Source of the DNA: Janibacter melonis
Lineage (GTDB): Bacteria > Actinomycetota > Actinomycetes > Actinomycetales > Dermatophilaceae
Assembly (NCBI RefSeq): GCF_020567375.1
Contig: NZ_JAJBZM010000003.1
Location: 449,333-513,332 of the forward strand
Direction of reading: 5' to 3'
Length of the DNA stretch: 64,000 bases
Shown: one piece after another, positions 45,383-54,022 of the stretch
How positions within the stretch are numbered: position 1 is the first letter of the stretch
Layout of the letters: each line of letters starts with the position of its first letter
Made by a program: the position numbers and the translations under genes
Notes under the pieces: generated by a model
The model's database searches: none
Told to the model about the DNA's origin: nothing
The model's input: the letters and a program-made list of their open reading frames with translations, nothing else

Positions 45383-45649
45383 ATGCACGACCTGCTGATG
45401 CTCAACCCGATCCAGGACGACGAGGCCGAGGAGATGTCCTGGCAGGAGCGCTCCCTGTGCGCTCAGACGGATCCCGAGGCCTTCTTCCCGGAGAAGGGCG
45501 GGTCCACCCGCGAGGCGAAGAAGGTGTGCGTCGGGTGCGAGGTGCGCCAGGAGTGCCTCGAGTACGCCCTGGCCAACGACGAGCGCTTCGGCATCTGGGG
45601 CGGTCTGTCCGAGCGCGAGCGTCGCAAGCTCAAGAAGCGCGCCGTCTGA
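45383..45649 (+). CDS. whiB: WhiB family iron-sulfur regulator (WhiB2/WhmD type)
   Basis: 88-aa WhiB protein. Four cysteines (C26, C49, C52, C58) bind a [4Fe-4S] cluster; the beta-turn GIWGGLSERERR and basic tail RKLKKRAV form the DNA- and sigma-contacting end. The short acidic N-terminus and locus (beside fbiA-like, DUF3499 and manB) match WhiB2/WhmD, which governs septation with WhiA. ATG 45383 follows GGAGGG. No GC or codon anomaly. Confidence 0.95.
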   Translation: MHDLLMLNPIQDDEAEEMSWQERSLCAQTDPEAFFPEKGGSTREAKKVCVGCEVRQECLEYALANDERFGIWGGLSERERRKLKKRAV

Positions 45650-45659
45650 CGCGCTCCTC

Positions 45660-48600
45660 GTGACACCGGCACCACCCCAGCACGCGCCCGAGACCACCGC
45701 GGCCCCCTCCCGCCGCGCTCCTGAGGCGCCCCCTGCCGTCGCGACCGTCCTGCTCGCACGGTCCGCGGACGACGCCGCAGAGACCGTCACCGCACTCCTG
45801 GCCCAGTCGCACCTCGGTGACGCCCCCGGGGCCGCCGACCGTCAGCAGCACACGGTGCTCCTCGTCGACGCCAGCCCCTCGGGGCTCGACGTCGACGCCG
45901 TCCTCGCCCCGGTGCGCGAGGCCGGGCTGCCCGCCCTGTCCACCCGGCTCGACCCCCGGCGTGGTCTGCGGCGCTCGCTGCCCGAGCTCGTCGAGAGCCT
46001 GCCGACCCACGCCGACCGGCGTGACCTCGTGTGGGTCCTCACGAGCCGCTGCCGGCCCCGCCCCGACGCCCTCCACGCGCTCGTCGCCGCCGTCAGCCGC
46101 GGGGTGGTCATGGCGACGCCGAAGGTCGTCGACGTCGCCGACGAGGGTGTCCTCGTGCGCCAGGGCCTGCAGGTGACCCGGGCCGGGCGCCTCGTCCCGA
46201 CGCCCGTGTGCGGCGAGCGCGACCAGGGCCAGCACGACGACTCCGTCGACGTGCTCGCGGGCCCCCTCGAAGGTCTGCTCCTCGACCGCGACGAGTACCT
46301 TGCGCTCGGCGGTCACGACCCCGCCCTCGGCGATCTCGGGGGCGATCTCGACCTCGGCTGGCGGGCCCAGCGGTGCGGGCACCGCGTCGTCGCCGTGCCG
46401 ACCGCCGTCCTCGCCGTCCGCCCGTGGCCGGTCGAGCGCCGGCCGGGGCTGCGCCACCGCGCCCAGGCCCGCCGCGTCGCCCTGGCTCGCGGCCCGCTGT
46501 GGGCGGCGCCCGTCCGGGCGCTCGGCGGTGCGCTGCTCGCGCTGCTCACCTCGCTCGCCCTGCTGCTGCTCAAGCGCCCCGGGCTGGCCCGGGAGGAGCT
46601 CGCGCTCGTGCGCGGCTCGCTCGACCCCCGCACCCTCACCTCGCTGCGGCGCCGCGGCGGGCGCGCCACCGTCGACCGGCGCGAGCTCGCGACCCTCTTC
46701 GTGCCGACCGCCCAGGCCCGCCAGCGCCTGGTCGACGACATCCGCGGTCATCACCCCGGCGCGGGCGTCGACGCCCCCGCGTCCGGTGCCGAGGCCACCG
46801 GGGTGCTGCGCAGCCCGGTGCCCCTCCTGCTCCTCGCCGCGGTCGCGATGTCTGCCTGGGCCGGTCGGCAGATCACCGGTGAGCTGCGCCACCGCTTCGA
46901 CGCGGGGCTCGTCGGCGGAGAGCTGCTCGGCGGCCGGGCGACCTCGGGGTCCCTCCTCGCGAGCTGGCGCGACGCGTGGTCTGGTGCCGGCGCGGGGTCG
47001 GACCTCGAGCGCAGCCCGGCGGTGCTGCTGCTGGCGGCGGCGAGCTGGGTCGTCGAGCACGTCCCCGGCGGCGGTGACGCCGACTCGCCCGCAGGCGTCG
47101 CGCTCAGCCTCTTCGTCCTCGCCGCGCTGCCCCTGGGTGCCGTCGTCGCCTACCGCAGCGCGCGCGTCGTCACGACCGCCCGGTGGGTGCGCGCCCTGCT
47201 CGCCCTCGGGTGGATCAGCACCCCGGCCGCCGCGGCCGCCGCGGGCGAGGGCCGGGTCGGCCCGCTGCTCGCCGTCGTCCTGCTGCCGCGGGTCGCCGCC
47301 GGTCTCGTCCGGGCCGCCCGCCGTGGCCCGGGGATCAGCGACGCCGTGCGCACCGCGCTGTGGGCCGCCGTCCTCGGCTCCCTCGTGCCCGCCCTCGCCG
47401 TGCCGGTGCTCCTCGTCGGCGTCGCCCTGCTCCTCCTCGGCCGACCGGGCCGGCGCGGCCGCGGGGTCGTCCTCCTCACCCTCCCGCTCCTGCTCGCCGG
47501 CCCCTGGCTGCTCACCCTGCGCGCCGAGCCCGAGCGGCTGCTCGCCGGCTGGGGAGCCACCGCCCGTGGGCCCCTCCCGGAGGCCTGGCGGCTCGCCGCC
47601 GCGGCGCCCGGGGGCCCCGGCGAGATCCCGCTGTGGTGGTACCTGCCCGTGGCCCTCCTCGCGCTGCTCGGTCTCCTGCTCGCCCGCGGCCCGGTGCCCT
47701 GGGCGGCCGGTCTCGTCGTCGTCCTCGGGGCGGCCGCCGCGGTCGGGTCCCCCTTCGTCGTCCTCGGCGAGGTCCCAGCCGGGCTGGCGGACGCGGGCGC
47801 CGAGGTGCACCCGTGGCCGGGCGTCGGCGGGCTGATCGTCGCGCTCGGGGTGCTCTCGCTGGCCGGGCTCGGTCTCGCGGCCCTGCCGGCCGCGACCTCA
47901 CGCGCCCGTCGCGCCCTGCAGGTGCTGCCCGTGCTCGTCCTCGCCGGCGGGGTGGTCGGCAGCGCGGCGCTCGTGGCCGACACCGGCTTCGGCGACAAGC
48001 TGACGACATGGCGCGACGACCGGCCGCAGATCGCCGTCGACGCCGCCGAGGGCCCGCTCGCCGGCCGGACCCTCTCGCTCGGCCGCACCGACGACGGCGC
48101 GATCACCTACCGCCTCGTCGGCCGTGAGGCACCCGATCTCGTCCGTGACCTGCCGGCACCCCTCGTCGACGAGGGGCTGAGCGACGACGTCGCGGCGCTG
48201 CTCGGTGTGGGGCCGTCCGGTCGCACCCCGGTCGACGCCGCGCTCGGGGCGTGGGGCGTGGGGTTCGTGACGATGCACGACCCCTCGAGCGACGACCAGG
48301 TCGCCGTCGACGCCACCCCCGGTCTGCGCCGGCTGTCGACGAGCGCCGGCACGACGACGTGGTCCGTGCGCCCGGAGTCGACCGGGTCGACGACGCCCTC
48401 GCGGGTGCGCTACGTCGGGGGAGCCGACGGCGCGCGCAACCTCGTCGGGCTGCGCGACCACAGCGAGAGCACCGGGGTCCTGCGAGTACCCGGCCAGGGC
48501 CGGGTCGTCGTCGGCGAGCCCATCGGCTGGACCGAGCACGCGGTCGTCACCGGCGACGGCGCGCCGCTCGTCCTCGACACCCGCAGCAGCGTGCCCACCT

Positions 48601-48749
48601 ACGCCGTGCCCGCCGGCACCCGTGAGGTCGAGATCGACGTGCGCACCGGGCACGCGGCCTGGAAGTGGCTCGTCCTCGGCTCGCTCGTCGTCGGTCTCTA
48701 CCTCGCCCTGCCCACGGAGCGCCGACCCGACCCGCAGGAGGAGCAGTGA
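45660..48749 (+). CDS. Very large membrane glycosyltransferase family 2 protein
   Basis: 1029-aa protein. An N-terminal GT2-like domain (about 28-275) lacks a clear DxD but keeps DGD-like and ED-like places (GDLGGDLDLGWRAQRCGHRVV). About a dozen TM helices span 280-300 and 390-780, and an extracytoplasmic domain (about 785-1005) is followed by a final TM helix (WKWLVLGSLVVGLYLAL). This architecture recurs next to whiB2 in actinobacteria. GTG 45660 lies 10 bp after whiB. The substrate is unknown, but the position implies a link to septal or wall glycan. The GTGA overlap couples it to DUF5719. Confidence 0.82.
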   Translation: MTPAPPQHAPETTAAPSRRAPEAPPAVATVLLARSADDAAETVTALLAQSHLGDAPGAADRQQHTVLLVDASPSGLDVDAVLAPVREAGLPALSTRLDPRRGLRRSLPELVESLPTHADRRDLVWVLTSRCRPRPDALHALVAAVSRGVVMATPKVVDVADEGVLVRQGLQVTRAGRLVPTPVCGERDQGQHDDSVDVLAGPLEGLLLDRDEYLALGGHDPALGDLGGDLDLGWRAQRCGHRVVAVPTAVLAVRPWPVERRPGLRHRAQARRVALARGPLWAAPVRALGGALLALLTSLALLLLKRPGLAREELALVRGSLDPRTLTSLRRRGGRATVDRRELATLFVPTAQARQRLVDDIRGHHPGAGVDAPASGAEATGVLRSPVPLLLLAAVAMSAWAGRQITGELRHRFDAGLVGGELLGGRATSGSLLASWRDAWSGAGAGSDLERSPAVLLLAAASWVVEHVPGGGDADSPAGVALSLFVLAALPLGAVVAYRSARVVTTARWVRALLALGWISTPAAAAAAGEGRVGPLLAVVLLPRVAAGLVRAARRGPGISDAVRTALWAAVLGSLVPALAVPVLLVGVALLLLGRPGRRGRGVVLLTLPLLLAGPWLLTLRAEPERLLAGWGATARGPLPEAWRLAAAAPGGPGEIPLWWYLPVALLALLGLLLARGPVPWAAGLVVVLGAAAAVGSPFVVLGEVPAGLADAGAEVHPWPGVGGLIVALGVLSLAGLGLAALPAATSRARRALQVLPVLVLAGGVVGSAALVADTGFGDKLTTWRDDRPQIAVDAAEGPLAGRTLSLGRTDDGAITYRLVGREAPDLVRDLPAPLVDEGLSDDVAALLGVGPSGRTPVDAALGAWGVGFVTMHDPSSDDQVAVDATPGLRRLSTSAGTTTWSVRPESTGSTTPSRVRYVGGADGARNLVGLRDHSESTGVLRVPGQGRVVVGEPIGWTEHAVVTGDGAPLVLDTRSSVPTYAVPAGTREVEIDVRTGHAAWKWLVLGSLVVGLYLALPTERRPDPQEEQ

Positions 48750-50179
48750 AGCCGCTGCGGCTCGTCCTCGTCGCCGTCCTCGCCGGCGGCACCGTCGCCG
48801 GTGCCCAGGCCGCCACCCGCCCGGAGCCCACGGGCCCGTCGGGGGCCGCGCCGCGCGCGAGCGTGCCGGCCACGCAGGCCGAGCTCGTGTGCCCGGGCTC
48901 GCCGCTGGCCGGGGTCGACGGCGTCGAGGACGTGCGCACGTCAGGTGTCGTCGCCGGTCAGGTCGCCCCCGACGACCTCGTGCGCCGGCTCGTGCGCCCG
49001 CCGGACGAGCAGGGCCGTCTCCAGGTGAGCCCGCTCGGCGGCGGCGAGGCCGACCGACCCGTCGAGCGAGACCGCGTCGCCCGGGGCGGGTCCCTCGCCC
49101 AGGGGGCGACGATCACCGGCACGGGCGACCACGCCCCGGGTCTCGTCGGCGCGGAGGAGGTCGTCGCGTCGAACGACCAGGTGCGAGGTGCGAGCACCGC
49201 GCCGTGCGCGGTGACGAGCGCCGACCAGTGGCTCGTCTCGGGCGGCTCCGGAGCGGGCCGTCAGGAGCGCCTCCTCGTGAGCAACCCGGGCGAGAACCCC
49301 GTCTCCGTCGACGTCACCGGTCTCGGCGAGCGACGCCCGCAGACCCCGCCGGCCGGCCAGGACGTCACCGTGCCGCCGCGCTCGCGGGTCGCGCTGCTCC
49401 TCGACGGCATCACCGGGGCGAGCGCCTCGCAGGTCGTCCGCGTCCGCGCGACCGGCGGGCCCGTCGCCGCCTGGGTGGTCGACCACTGGGTCGACGGCCT
49501 CGAGCCGCGCGGTCTCGAGGTCGTGCCCGCGACCGGCGGCCCGAGCCGTGAGCACGTCCTCGGCGCCATCTCGAAGGGGGAGTCGGCCCGCGTCGTCGTC
49601 GGTGCCCCCGGCAGCCGGGACGCCGTCGTCAAGGTGCGTGCCGTCGGCTCCGACCGCGCCCGCTCGGTCGCGGTGGCGACCGTGCCCGCCGGCACCAGCC
49701 GCAGCGTCGACGTCGACGTCGAGAGCGGCGTCGTCGCCTACACCGTCACCTCTGACGAGCCGGTCGTCGCCGCGGCCGAGGTCGTCGGCTCCGCGTCGCG
49801 CACGGGCGGCCAGGACATGTCGTGGAGCACCGCGACCCCGGCCGTGCGCGACCTCGTCGGAGCAGTGGTGCCGAACGCCGTCGCGGGGCTGCCGCGCCAC
49901 GTCCAGCTCACCGCGCCGTCCGGCGCCGCCGAGGCCGAGGTCGTCAGCGTGTACGCCGGCGAGGCGACGACGAGGACGGTCTCGCTCGAGCGCGACCGCA
50001 GCACGGTCGTGCCGCTCGAGGACGTCGACGCCGTCTGGGTGCGGCGGGTCTCCGGCGACGTGCACGCGTCGCTGCTGACGAAGGGGGAGACCGGGCCCGG
50101 GACCCCCGTGCTCTCGGTGACGCCGCTGCTGCGCGCCCGGGTGGCCGACCGCACCGTCGAGGTGCTGCCCGTCCCGTGA
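48746..50179 (+). CDS. DUF5719 family secreted/anchored protein
   Basis: 477-aa protein with an N-terminal signal or anchor (VKPLRLVLVAVLAGGTVAGAQA is split here) and a beta-rich extracytoplasmic body with repeated LLVSNPGENPVSVDV- and VVSVYAGEATTRTVSL-like strands, typical of DUF5719. It is always found behind the large GT2 at this locus and overlaps it by GTGA, so the two probably act together outside the membrane. Two CGAAGGGGGA copies encode ISKGES and LTKGET. Confidence 0.82.
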   Translation: MKPLRLVLVAVLAGGTVAGAQAATRPEPTGPSGAAPRASVPATQAELVCPGSPLAGVDGVEDVRTSGVVAGQVAPDDLVRRLVRPPDEQGRLQVSPLGGGEADRPVERDRVARGGSLAQGATITGTGDHAPGLVGAEEVVASNDQVRGASTAPCAVTSADQWLVSGGSGAGRQERLLVSNPGENPVSVDVTGLGERRPQTPPAGQDVTVPPRSRVALLLDGITGASASQVVRVRATGGPVAAWVVDHWVDGLEPRGLEVVPATGGPSREHVLGAISKGESARVVVGAPGSRDAVVKVRAVGSDRARSVAVATVPAGTSRSVDVDVESGVVAYTVTSDEPVVAAAEVVGSASRTGGQDMSWSTATPAVRDLVGAVVPNAVAGLPRHVQLTAPSGAAEAEVVSVYAGEATTRTVSLERDRSTVVPLEDVDAVWVRRVSGDVHASLLTKGETGPGTPVLSVTPLLRARVADRTVEVLPVP

Positions 50180-50186
50180 GCCCGGC

Positions 50187-50588
50187 TCAGCCGAGCTCGG
50201 GGTCGATGTCCTCGACGTCGACGCCCAGCAGCTCGGCGAGCTGACGGGCCACGACGAGCTCGACGACGCTGGCCAGGTCGCCCTCGCGCGCGGCGAGGGT
50301 CTCGACCGGACGGCGGTAGACGACGACCCGGTGCGGGTGCGCGCCCTCGGCGGGGAAGATCCGGGCCAGCGCGGGGCCGTCCTCCCACGGTGCGGGGTCG
50401 GTCGGGGGCACGTCCGCGACGGCCAGCTCGACGTCCGCCCACCGGGCGCCGAGGACCCCTTCGTAGCGCTGCGCGCAGTCGAGGACGAGCTCGTCGAAGG
50501 CGACGGCCCGGCTCACCATGGCCGGGACCGCCGGCCACGCGAGCGGTCCGCGTCGCCCACGACCGCGTCGGTCCCTGCCCGTGCTCAC
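50187..50588 (-). CDS. Metallopeptidase-family (DUF1025-like) protein lacking HExxH
   Basis: 133-aa protein matching the minimal zincin family at this locus (Rv3259-like). FDELVLDCAQRYEGVLGARWADVELAVADVP (split) and HRVVVYRRPVE are the family body. The expected zinc helix reads SVVELVVARQLAELLGVD, with no HExxH, so it is not a peptidase as it stands. GTG 50586-50588 has a TAGGGT box (50595-50600) 6 nt upstream. It converges on DUF5719 with a 7-bp gap. Confidence 0.75.
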   Translation of the reverse strand: MSTGRDRRGRGRRGPLAWPAVPAMVSRAVAFDELVLDCAQRYEGVLGARWADVELAVADVPPTDPAPWEDGPALARIFPAEGAHPHRVVVYRRPVETLAAREGDLASVVELVVARQLAELLGVDVEDIDPELG

Positions 50589-50690
50589 CGGGCCACCCTA
50601 GGTCGCCACGGCGCCCCCGGGGAGGTCCCGCGCCGGGTGCTCCCGGCGCGCCGCCCACGGCTGTCGCCGTCGTGGCCTACATTGACCGGC

Positions 50691-51116
50691 GTGAGTGTCT
50701 CCCGTCTGTGCTCCCGAGCCGCCTGCTCCCTCCCGGCGACGGCGACCCTCACCTACGTGTACGCGGACTCGACCGCCGTGCTCGGACCGCTCGCGACCTA
50801 CGCCGAGCCGCACGCCTACGACTTGTGCACCGATCACGCCGCCCGGCTCACCGCACCGCGCGGGTGGGACGTCGTGCGCCTGGACTCCGGCGCCCCGGCC
50901 CCCGACTCGCACGACGACCTCGTCGCCATCGCCGAGGCCGTGCGCCGTCGGCCTGGCGCTGCGCCGTCGTCGCGCGGCCCCGTCGCCGCCTCCGTACCCG
51001 CCACCGCCTCCGTACCCGCCACCGCCCGCCCGACCTCGCAGGCGAGCGAGCAGGCGAGCGGTCTGCGCGAGACCGGCCGTCGCGGTCACCTGCGGGTCCT
51101 GCGCGACCAGGGCTGA
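50691..51116 (+). CDS. DUF3499 family protein
   Basis: 141-aa member of DUF3499, a family conserved in actinobacteria with no known role. The start VSVSRLCSRAACSLPATATLTYVYADSTAVLGPL (split) has the paired cysteines and LGPLA block, and HAYDLCTDHAARLTAPRGWDVVRL completes the domain. The C-terminal third is variable and holds a perfect 18-bp tandem duplication (50991-51026). A TACATT box (50678-50683) is 7 nt before the GTG. Confidence 0.85.
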   Translation: MSVSRLCSRAACSLPATATLTYVYADSTAVLGPLATYAEPHAYDLCTDHAARLTAPRGWDVVRLDSGAPAPDSHDDLVAIAEAVRRRPGAAPSSRGPVAASVPATASVPATARPTSQASEQASGLRETGRRGHLRVLRDQG

Positions 51117-51159
51117 GGCGCGTGCCGGAGGCGCTCCGGCCGCCGACTAGGCTGTCGAC

Positions 51160-52590
51160 GTGAGCATCGACCTGCGGGCCTTCGTCAAGGCCTACGACGT
51201 CCGGGGCACGGTGCCCGACCAGCTGAACGTCGACGTCGTGTGGGCGCTGGGCGCGGCCTTCGCCGAGGTCGTCGCGCAGGCCGAGGGTGCGTCCACGGTG
51301 GTCGTCGGCCACGACATGCGGCCCTCCTCGCCCGAGCTCGTCGAGGCCCTCGCCGCCGGCATCACCGCCCGCGGGGTCGACGTCGTCCTCATCGGCCTGG
51401 CGAGCACCGACGGCCTCTACTACGCCAGCGGCGCGCTCGACATGCCCGGCGCGATGTTCACCGCGAGCCACAACCCGGCCCGCTACAACGGCATCAAGCT
51501 GTGCCGCGCGGGCGCCCGCCCCGTCGGCCAGGACAGCGGTCTCGACCGCATCCGCGAGGTCGCCCAGGGGCACCTCGACGCCGGCCGGTCCGGCTTCGAC
51601 GGCCCGCACGGCCGCGTGAGCCACCGCGACGTGCTCGCCGACTACGCCGGCTTCCTGCGCTCGCTCGTCGACCTGTCCGGGTCCCGCCCGCTCCACGTCG
51701 TCGTCGACGCGGCGAACGGCATGGGCGGGCTCACCGTGCCCGCCGTCCTGGGCACCGCGGCGGGGCTGCCCGAGCTGCCCCTGCGCGTCGAGGAGATGTA
51801 CTTCGACCTCGACGGCACCTTCCCCAACCACGAGGCCAACCCGCTCGAGCCGAAGAACCTCGTCGACCTGCAGGCCGCTGTGCGCGAGCACGGCGCCGAC
51901 ATCGGCATCGCCTTCGACGGCGACGCCGACCGGTGCTTCGTCGTCGACGAGCGCGGCGAGCCGGTCTCGCCGAGCGCCATCACGGCGATGATCGCCGCGC
52001 GCGAGATCGCCCGTGAGGTCGCCGCCGGCCGCTCCGCCGCCGACGTGCGCGTCGTGCACAACGCGATCACCTCGGCGGCCGTGCCCGAGATCATCGCCGA
52101 GCACGGCGCCCAGCCCGTGCGCGGTCGGGTCGGGCACTCCTTCGTCAAGGCGCAGATGAGCGAGCACGACGCGGTCTTCGGGGGCGAGCACTCGGCTCAC
52201 TACTACTTCCGCGACTTCTTCTTCGCCGACACCGGCATGCTCGCGGCGATGCACGTCCTCGCCGCCCTCGGCGAGACGCCGGCCCCGCTGAGCGAGGTCA
52301 TGGCGCCCTACGACCGCTACCCGGCCTCGGGCGAGATCAACTCGACCGTCGACGACGCGGCCGCGGTCGCCGCTGACGTGCGCGCCTGGGTCGAGCAGCG
52401 CAGCACGGTCGAGATCGACGAGCTCGACGGCATGACGGTCACCCACCGCGAGGACGACGGCGAGCCGATGTGGTGGTTCAACCTGCGCCCGAGCAACACC
52501 GAGCCGCTGCTGAGGCTCAACGTCGAGGCCGCCGACGAGGCGACCATGACCCAGATCCGTGACGAGGTCCTGGCCCGCGTCCGGGCCTGA
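51160..52590 (+). CDS. manB: Phosphomannomutase/phosphoglucomutase
   Basis: 476-aa alpha-D-phosphohexomutase giving mannose-1-phosphate for GDP-mannose and wall mannolipids. The phosphoserine loop is TASHNPARYNG, the metal site DGDADRC, the sugar loop GGEHSAHYYFRD, and the phosphate site RPSNTEPLLRLNVE. All four domains are intact. GTG 51160 follows a TAGGCT box (51148-51153) by 6 nt. It is followed by Trm112 and SIS genes, as in the conserved locus. Confidence 0.94.
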   Translation: MSIDLRAFVKAYDVRGTVPDQLNVDVVWALGAAFAEVVAQAEGASTVVVGHDMRPSSPELVEALAAGITARGVDVVLIGLASTDGLYYASGALDMPGAMFTASHNPARYNGIKLCRAGARPVGQDSGLDRIREVAQGHLDAGRSGFDGPHGRVSHRDVLADYAGFLRSLVDLSGSRPLHVVVDAANGMGGLTVPAVLGTAAGLPELPLRVEEMYFDLDGTFPNHEANPLEPKNLVDLQAAVREHGADIGIAFDGDADRCFVVDERGEPVSPSAITAMIAAREIAREVAAGRSAADVRVVHNAITSAAVPEIIAEHGAQPVRGRVGHSFVKAQMSEHDAVFGGEHSAHYYFRDFFFADTGMLAAMHVLAALGETPAPLSEVMAPYDRYPASGEINSTVDDAAAVAADVRAWVEQRSTVEIDELDGMTVTHREDDGEPMWWFNLRPSNTEPLLRLNVEAADEATMTQIRDEVLARVRA

Positions 52591-52635
52591 CCTGCGGCGG
52601 GGCGAGCGCCCCGACCGACGAAGGGAGCACGACCC

Positions 52636-52836
52636 ATGAGCACCACCATCGAGCCCTGGCTGCGCGAGATCCTGCGCTGCCCCGCCTGCCGCAGCGAGCT
52701 GCGCGACGAGCAGGGGCCTGCCGGGCCCGAGCTCGTCTGCGTCGACCCGACGTGCGGCCTGGCCTACCGGGTCGAGGACGGCATCCCCGTGCTGCTCGTC
52801 GACGAGGCCCGCCGACCCGGGACCGACGGCTCCTAG
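52636..52836 (+). CDS. Trm112 family small zinc-ribbon protein
   Basis: 66-aa protein with the Trm112 fold: LREILRCPACRSELR gives the first CxxC, LVCVDPTCGLAYRVEDGIPVLL gives the C-x4-C and the conserved YPVxDGIPxLL-type end. Eukaryotic Trm112 activates methyltransferases; the bacterial role is unproven. It has the Shine-Dalgarno sequence GAAGGGAG and lies between manB and the SIS gene, a stable actinobacterial arrangement. Confidence 0.88.
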   Translation: MSTTIEPWLREILRCPACRSELRDEQGPAGPELVCVDPTCGLAYRVEDGIPVLLVDEARRPGTDGS

Positions 52837-52846
52837 GCCCCCGGCC

Positions 52847-54022
52847 GTGCACCCCTTCGACGAGACCCTCCTCGACGACCCCGGTCGTCGTGACGAGGTG
52901 GACCGCACGGACTACCTGCGCTCGCTCGCCGGGGCAGGTGCGCTCGTGCGCGAGGTCACCGGTCGTGTCGACGGCGACCTCGCCGAGCCGCTGCGGCGTC
53001 TCGCGGCCGACCGTCCGCGCGCCGTGCACGTCGTCGCCGTCGGGGGCACCCGGCTGGCTGCCGACCTCGCCTGCTCGCTGACCCGGCACTCCGGTGTCCT
53101 CGTGACGACGGGTGCGGGCAGCGCCCTGCCCGGCTGGATCGGCCCGCTCGACCTCGTCGTCGCGATCTCGCTGAGCGGCGCGGCGGACGGACCCGTCGCC
53201 CAGGCCTACGAGGCCGCCCGCCGCGGCGCGAGCGTGCTCACCGTCGGTGCGCCGGGCGGCCCGCTCGCCGACGCCGCCGCCCGAGCCCGCGGCGTGCACG
53301 TCGAGGTCACCGGCCGCAGCGACCACACTCACCGGGTCGCCCGCTCGCGCACCGCCGCCTGGGCCGCCGCCGTGCCCGTGCTGCGCGCCCTCCAGCTGGC
53401 CGGTCTGCTCGAGGCGGGGGCCACCCCCTTCGACGAGCTCGCCGACACCCTCGACGAGGTCGCCGAGCGCGCGCGCCCGGACGCGGAGTACTTCGTCAAC
53501 CCGGCCAAGACCCTCGCGCTCGACCTCGCGGACCGCTCGCCGCTCGTCCTCGCCGACGGGCCGGTGACCTCCGTCGCCGCCTCCCGGGCGGCCGCGATGC
53601 TCCACCGCACCTCACGGGTGCCGGCCTCCTGGGGCCGGCTGCCCGACGACGCGGGTGAGATCGTCGCCTGCCTGTCCGGGCCGGCCGCGGGCTCGCCCGA
53701 CGGGTCCGGCGGCGGGGTCTTCGCCGACCCCTACCTCGACGGTGCTGCCCCGGCCCGCCCGCTGGCCCTGGCGCTCCTGCGCGAGCCCGAGGGCGTCGAG
53801 GCCGAGGGCGTCGACCACAGCCTCACCCGCTCGGTGCGCCGGGCGGCGGAGCGCAGCGGGGTCCGGGTCGTCGAGCAGCACGCCCGCCCTGGCGCCGACC
53901 TCGTGCGGGTCGCCTCGCTGGCGGCGATGCTCGACCTCGCCACCGCCTACATCGCGCTCGGTCACGGGCTCGACCCAGGCCGGGTGCCCGGTCTGGACGA
54001 CATCACAGGAGAGAGGGCCTGA
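52847..54022 (+). CDS. SIS domain phosphosugar isomerase-like protein
   Basis: 391-aa protein with two SIS sugar-phosphate-binding lobes, related to bifunctional phosphoglucose/phosphomannose isomerases. VAVGGTRLAADLACSLTRHSG is the first sugar-phosphate loop (split), AISLSGAADGPVAQAYEAA is the SxS/T-type loop, and the C-terminal RVVEQHARPGADLVRVASLAAMLD matches PGI/PMI family ends. The active-site Glu and His were not assigned. It may supply mannose-6-phosphate for manB, since no manA follows. ATG of mtr abuts its stop. Confidence 0.82.
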   Translation: MHPFDETLLDDPGRRDEVDRTDYLRSLAGAGALVREVTGRVDGDLAEPLRRLAADRPRAVHVVAVGGTRLAADLACSLTRHSGVLVTTGAGSALPGWIGPLDLVVAISLSGAADGPVAQAYEAARRGASVLTVGAPGGPLADAAARARGVHVEVTGRSDHTHRVARSRTAAWAAAVPVLRALQLAGLLEAGATPFDELADTLDEVAERARPDAEYFVNPAKTLALDLADRSPLVLADGPVTSVAASRAAAMLHRTSRVPASWGRLPDDAGEIVACLSGPAAGSPDGSGGGVFADPYLDGAAPARPLALALLREPEGVEAEGVDHSLTRSVRRAAERSGVRVVEQHARPGADLVRVASLAAMLDLATAYIALGHGLDPGRVPGLDDITGERA

